Source: Sphaeroforma sirkka (Eukaryota > Opisthokonta > Ichthyosporea > Ichthyophonida). From it: 29,111 bases of DNA. Location: positions 1 to 29,111 of the forward strand of contig LUCW03001884.1 in the NCBI GenBank assembly GCA_001586965.3, given 5' to 3'. Under the pieces are notes generated by a model that had not been told where the DNA came from, searched no databases, and saw only the letters and a program-made list of their open reading frames with translations. Shown in pieces: positions 26,093 to 29,111 of the stretch (position 1 is its first letter; every line of letters starts with the position of its first letter). A program made the translations under genes and the position numbers.

Positions 26093-26463
26093 GTTGCAGA
26101 TTGCCAAGCAAGCGTACGCCAAGAAGCTCAGTCAGGCTGACCGACACACCAGCACCGCCGAGCTTGCAGGTATCCTGGCCATTGGTGACAGACACAGGTT
26201 CACGTCAGCCATGGCGCTGTTCAGGGCCAAGTGGCCAGGTCTGGCGGCTGACCTTGATGCTGTGTACGGGGACCTCGACACCAAGGGGCGCGCAGATCTC
26301 AGTGAGCACGGTGGCGTGCCGATTACGAATAATGGACTTGAGAGTTTCAACAAGCAGATTAAAGAAAGTGTGACCAAGTTTCGTAGGTTGCCACTCATTG
26401 CACTTCTGGACCAGCTGCAAGCTCTGATGGCGAGTCTGCAGTCCGACTATGCGAGTTCCCCAG
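26093..26463 (+). pseudogene. MULE transposase, C-terminal part
   Basis: It continues LQIAKQAYAKKLSQADRHTS, then GILAIGDRHRFTSAMALFRA and the catalytic Glu in ITNNGLESFNKQIKESVTKF (GAG 26340-26342), a hallmark of MULE cores. LIALLDQLQALMASLQSDYA follows, and the homology stops at SSPGQ near 26463 where family-B integrase DNA begins on the other strand. The zinc-knuckle tail normally present at the end of such transposases is lost. An upstream TTG start inside the LTR gives a false longer frame (MKPSNFHRSL...). Confidence 0.82.
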
Positions 26464-26938
26464 GACAAGAGAACTCACTACCGTTATCAGAGCACATAAT
26501 CCCCGGCCACCCGTGGTCACTAAAGACGTGGAAACATAATTCCGCCACGGTTTGTGTACTTTTATTTTTCAACGGATAGAGGAGGTTAAACTCTGACGCC
26601 ACATCAAAGAAGTGACATATGTATCTATCACCTGTGTGCTCGGACGTGGGCAGGTCTACCAGATCAATGATGACCCTGCGCCATGGGACGTCTTCTTGCA
26701 CACGCTTAAGAGGTGCGAAGCCATAACGCTTAATCTGATTGATTTCACAGTCTGTACAAGACAGATATACTGACTCTATAAGAGTCGCAAGCTTAGGATG
26801 CGCTATTCCATTTCGCTTTGCGTCCTTCAGAGCATCTACCACATTTACGTAGTTGAGCTTATGGTTTTGCTCTAACCAAGAGCGAATATTACTTTCGCTC
26901 TGCTCTTCACGCACAAAGGTTGGATGTAAAGAATCCAC
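26464..26938 (-). pseudogene. Integrase zinc finger and partial core (family B)
   Basis: NGIAHPKLATLIESVYLSC, then TDCEINQIKRYGFAPLK form the HHCC-type finger. WRRVIIDLVDLPTSEHTGD has the first core Asp and IMCSDNGSEF the second. The Glu region and C-terminal tail are missing because the copy ends at the MULE junction. It would have joined element DNA to the host but cannot do so now. Confidence 0.82.
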
Positions 26939-27236
26939 TGTCGTATCATCTAAGTCTTATACGACTTCAGACCCCCCGATCCTTCGACGTCGTGGTGATT
27001 ATTGACTCACGATCCTTCGAAGTCGTCGCGTCTTTACCGCGTTCGAATGCATATGCAGCCCCAGTTTTATTCATGAGCTCATACACTGTTGGATTCCCGT
27101 TAATGAGACCCTTTAATATAAGTATTTGGAGCTTTTCGGGTTTCGCCTATATATTATTAAATATATAGCGCGAGCTAGAGAGGACGCTTCTTTACAGCGT
27201 TAATCGTGGTAGATTGTACCTCTGTTGCACAAACTT
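26939..27236 (-). other. Linker region of the family-B element, degenerate
   Basis: It corresponds to the charged linker before the integrase finger in family A but has no long frame. It holds a near-direct repeat GATCCTTCGA.GTCGT (26987 and 27010) and a short AT palindrome ATATATTATTAAATATATA (27149-27167). Confidence 0.4.
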
Positions 27237-28196
27237 CTAATACTGTTTATAGTCCACAGTTGAGAGTGGAATCTCAGATTCTTTAACCTTGTTAAGAAAG
27301 ATTTTAGATGGACTCCATTTGGTTGTTCCAATGGGTCCTATAAGACATATTATAGGATGTCTCCAGGGCGTCTTTTGGACTGCTCGGGATTTCTGATACA
27401 AGAAGGTATCAAGCTCTCGTTGTAGATATATTGGCTCGCACTGTATCATAGTGATGAGCTTTTTTAATTACGTATCTTTACTACGCAGTGGGCAACACAA
27501 CGCAATGGTAACATTGGATATATATGAACATAATTTAGAAGTTGTGGTATTAATTGCTGGGGGGGTTCACCCACGCATTATGCTTGGACAAGTCTATTTG
27601 AAAGGCATCGATAAAGGATGATCAAGTATCCTATACTCTGTTAATTGAGTATTATGATGTACGGCAAACATATCTATAGTATGTGGGCCGAATGATCTTT
27701 GTGCTACTTCAAACCATCGCGGATTAAACTTCCAATCGGTGGCGAGTAGCTCACGTACCGTCTTATTATAGGCCGGTTCGAAACGGGATAACATATCCGG
27801 TAAATGGTTATATATACCCGGTAAATGTTTCATATCAAAGTGTAAATTTGATAGAACATCATGCCATCGACTCAGAAACTGAGAGTCTGGCTTCATATCC
27901 TTAAGATATTTAAGGGAAGCTTGATCACACATTATTGTGAAAGCTGTACCATAAAGGTAGTCCTTAAAATGTGTTAGAGCAGTCACAATTGCTAACAACT
28001 CCTGCTTTACCGTAGGATAGCTGAGCTGTGACGTATTCATCGCTCTACTAAAGAATTGAATGTCGCGTGGTTTGTTATCAATTATTGATACAACACTCCT
28101 CCTAAAGCGAGGTCCGATTCGTCGGTTGCTACTGCAAGGGAACTCCATCAACGGGTCCCTGTAATATAGGGGCCTGTACACTTTGTCAGAGCTCAC
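27237..28196 (-). pseudogene. RNase H and VDMFA-domain remnant (family B)
   Basis: From the right: RNase H pieces (DIQFFSRAMNTSQLSYPTVK, QELLAIVTALTHFKDYLYG, MCDQASLKYL, SRWHDVLSNLHFDMKHLPG, HNHLPDMLSR), then the DIRS-type block RSFGPHTIDMFAVHHNTQLT. After a broken stretch (27450-27600, GWVNPP-like residues still visible) comes MIQCEPIYLQRELDTFLYQ, then KTPWRHPIICLIGPIGTTKW. All match family A in order. Frame breaks lie near 27450-27594 and 28080-28200. Confidence 0.8.
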
Positions 28197-28332
28197 CCAA
28201 TTTAACCTTATGACACCTTAAGTGTGCGAAACGTTTAAGGTAGTCAGCGAAGTGAAGTGTGGGACTCCGTCACGGAAAAAAGTTGACGAAGCCACACATG
28301 CTGTTTACATCTCTACCCGTAGTAGGTGTGCG

Positions 28333-28827
28333 TCAATCTAAAAGATGGTCCACCTTACCAGGGTCGATTTGTATACCGTCCCCCGAGATCTTATACCCTA
28401 AGAGTTTGATCTCACTTTTACTGAAGTGACACTTCTTCTCGTTTATCTTGAAGTTGTGTTCATTCAGGCGTTGCAGTACTCTTCTAACGAGAGCTGCATG
28501 TTCACTTAATGTGTTTGAAAAGATGACTATATCATCTATATAGACATGCACATTAGACATGTCTGCAAACAGCTCTTGCATTACTTGTTGGAAGAATGCT
28601 GGTAATGCATGTAAAAAACCGAAATGTGCACCCTTAAAGTGGTATTGCTTACCTTTCCACGTAAAACTAAAATATTTACGTTGAGGTTTGTATATTTGCA
28701 GCTGGTGATAGCCTTGAGTTAAATCAATTGTGCTAAACACCTGTGCTCCTTCGATTCTCCTTAGGAGCTCGTTTATACGAGGTAAATGAAAGCTATGAGT
28801 CGGCAATAACTTATTTATTGTACTCAT
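28333..28827 (-). pseudogene. Reverse transcriptase fragment (family B)
   Basis: The frame shows INKLLPTHSFHLPRINELLR, FSTIDLTQGYHQLQIY, YFSFTWKGKQYHFKGAHFGF and the catalytic box VHVYIDDIVIFSNT (YIDD), then INEKKCHFSKSEIKLLGYKI and GIQIDPGKVDHLLD. All core RT motifs from the fingers to the thumb are present, so it is the best preserved part of this copy. It begins at the deletion joint (~28830) without the preceding protease. Confidence 0.88.
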
Positions 28828-28839
28828 ATCTAAACATAA

Positions 28840-29111
28840 AGGTACCTTTTTAAAGCTGCCAGTCGAGTCTTAAGCTCGGCATCCTTATTATAACGCTCAC
28901 CAGCCAATTTCTTCTTAGGAATTCTCGGCGATGCATTGGCTTTCCCTTTCAAGGCTGCCAGTCGAGTTTTAAGCTCGGCGTTTTCAGTAGATAGTTTATC
29001 TATCTCACTGATTGGTTCTGCATTTATCGCAGGGGGTTGGTTCCTTAAGCGGAACTGTAGGCGTTGTAATCGCCGTGGTCACCACCTGCTCAGGCATTTG
29101 AGACGAGTATT
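28840..29111 (-). pseudogene. Gag N-terminal coiled coil with 33-codon duplication (family B)
   Basis: The minus frame reads ISEIDKLSTENAELKTRLAA, then PRIPKKKLAGERYNK and again AELKTRLAALK: a 99-bp tandem duplication (units at 28852 and 28951). It is the counterpart of ISKLTTENTDLKNQLAAL in the relic at 3485-3826. The frame leaves the window at the right. Confidence 0.65.

Larger units (their letters stand above)
26464..29111 (-). mobile_element. Rearranged family-B Ty3-type element, 3' truncated, open at right edge
   Basis: The minus strand carries gag N-terminus (right edge), then directly RT, RNase H, the VDMFA domain and integrase up to SDNGSEF, where it meets the MULE fragment at ~26464. 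Gag middle, knuckles and protease are missing: gag coil sequence at ~28850 is joined to the RT start at ~28830. No LTR is seen. It shares its subfamily with the relic at 928-3830 (INKLLPTHSFHLPRINELLR against INKLLPPHSFHLHRINELLR). Confidence 0.88.

Noticed and set aside
27770..27785. Box-B-like GGTTCGAAACG
   Set aside because: No box A at tRNA spacing, no T run, and it lies in conserved RNase H coding sequence.
1..29111. CRISPR array, bacterial operons or rRNA
   Set aside because: The tandem repeats lack spacer structure, there are splice sites and eukaryotic retroelements, and no rRNA sequence was recognised.

Overview
This window looks like nuclear DNA of a non-model, probably unicellular, eukaryote. 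The evidence is consensus splice sites (an ankyrin-repeat exon at 5008-5106), several transposon classes nested in one another, microsatellites and satellites, and long AT-rich gene-poor stretches. An ichthyosporean-like protist is only a hunch; nothing here proves the lineage.

Layout: (1) 928-3830, minus strand: decayed LTR retroelement of family B (gag, protease, start of RT). (2) 3980-8780: gene and repeat debris. It holds an acidic nuclear-type ORF (minus), a single-exon ankyrin repeat (plus), a broken ORF with glycine/alanine 'AIAIG'-type repeats like those of giant-virus or phage fibre proteins, a SET-like C-terminus, and a 129-bp tandem array adjoining a two-helix membrane ORF. (3) 8780-14300: AT-rich, with micro- and minisatellites, parts of an intron-containing helical-repeat gene on the minus strand (10999-12798) and an 82-bp satellite. 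(4) 14306-24264, minus strand: a GC-richer, helical-repeat-like gene split by a full-length Ty3-type retrotransposon (15041-22692, family A) with 595-bp LTRs and a CTCC target duplication. (5) 24428-26463, plus strand: a 43-codon single-TM smORF, then a Mutator-like (MULE) transposase interrupted by a solo LTR of family A (25498-26092, target duplication GTTG). (6) 26464-29111, minus strand: a second, rearranged family-B element fused to the broken MULE end.

The retroelements have the order gag, protease, RT, RNase H, a DIRS-style 'VDMFA...NPP' domain, integrase and (in A) a GPY/F plus chromodomain-like tail. Gag and protease are separated by one in-frame UGA at the same place in both families. 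Family A gag also carries an antisense tRNA-like pol III module (A box, B box, T7 run) while its reading frame stays open. Most frame breaks in family A lie at homopolymers although its LTRs are almost identical, so many apparent lesions may be consensus-sequence errors.

A ~115-bp stem-forming repeat occurs three times (7279, 10371, 14157). Two copies sit just downstream of broken ORFs in the same relative orientation.
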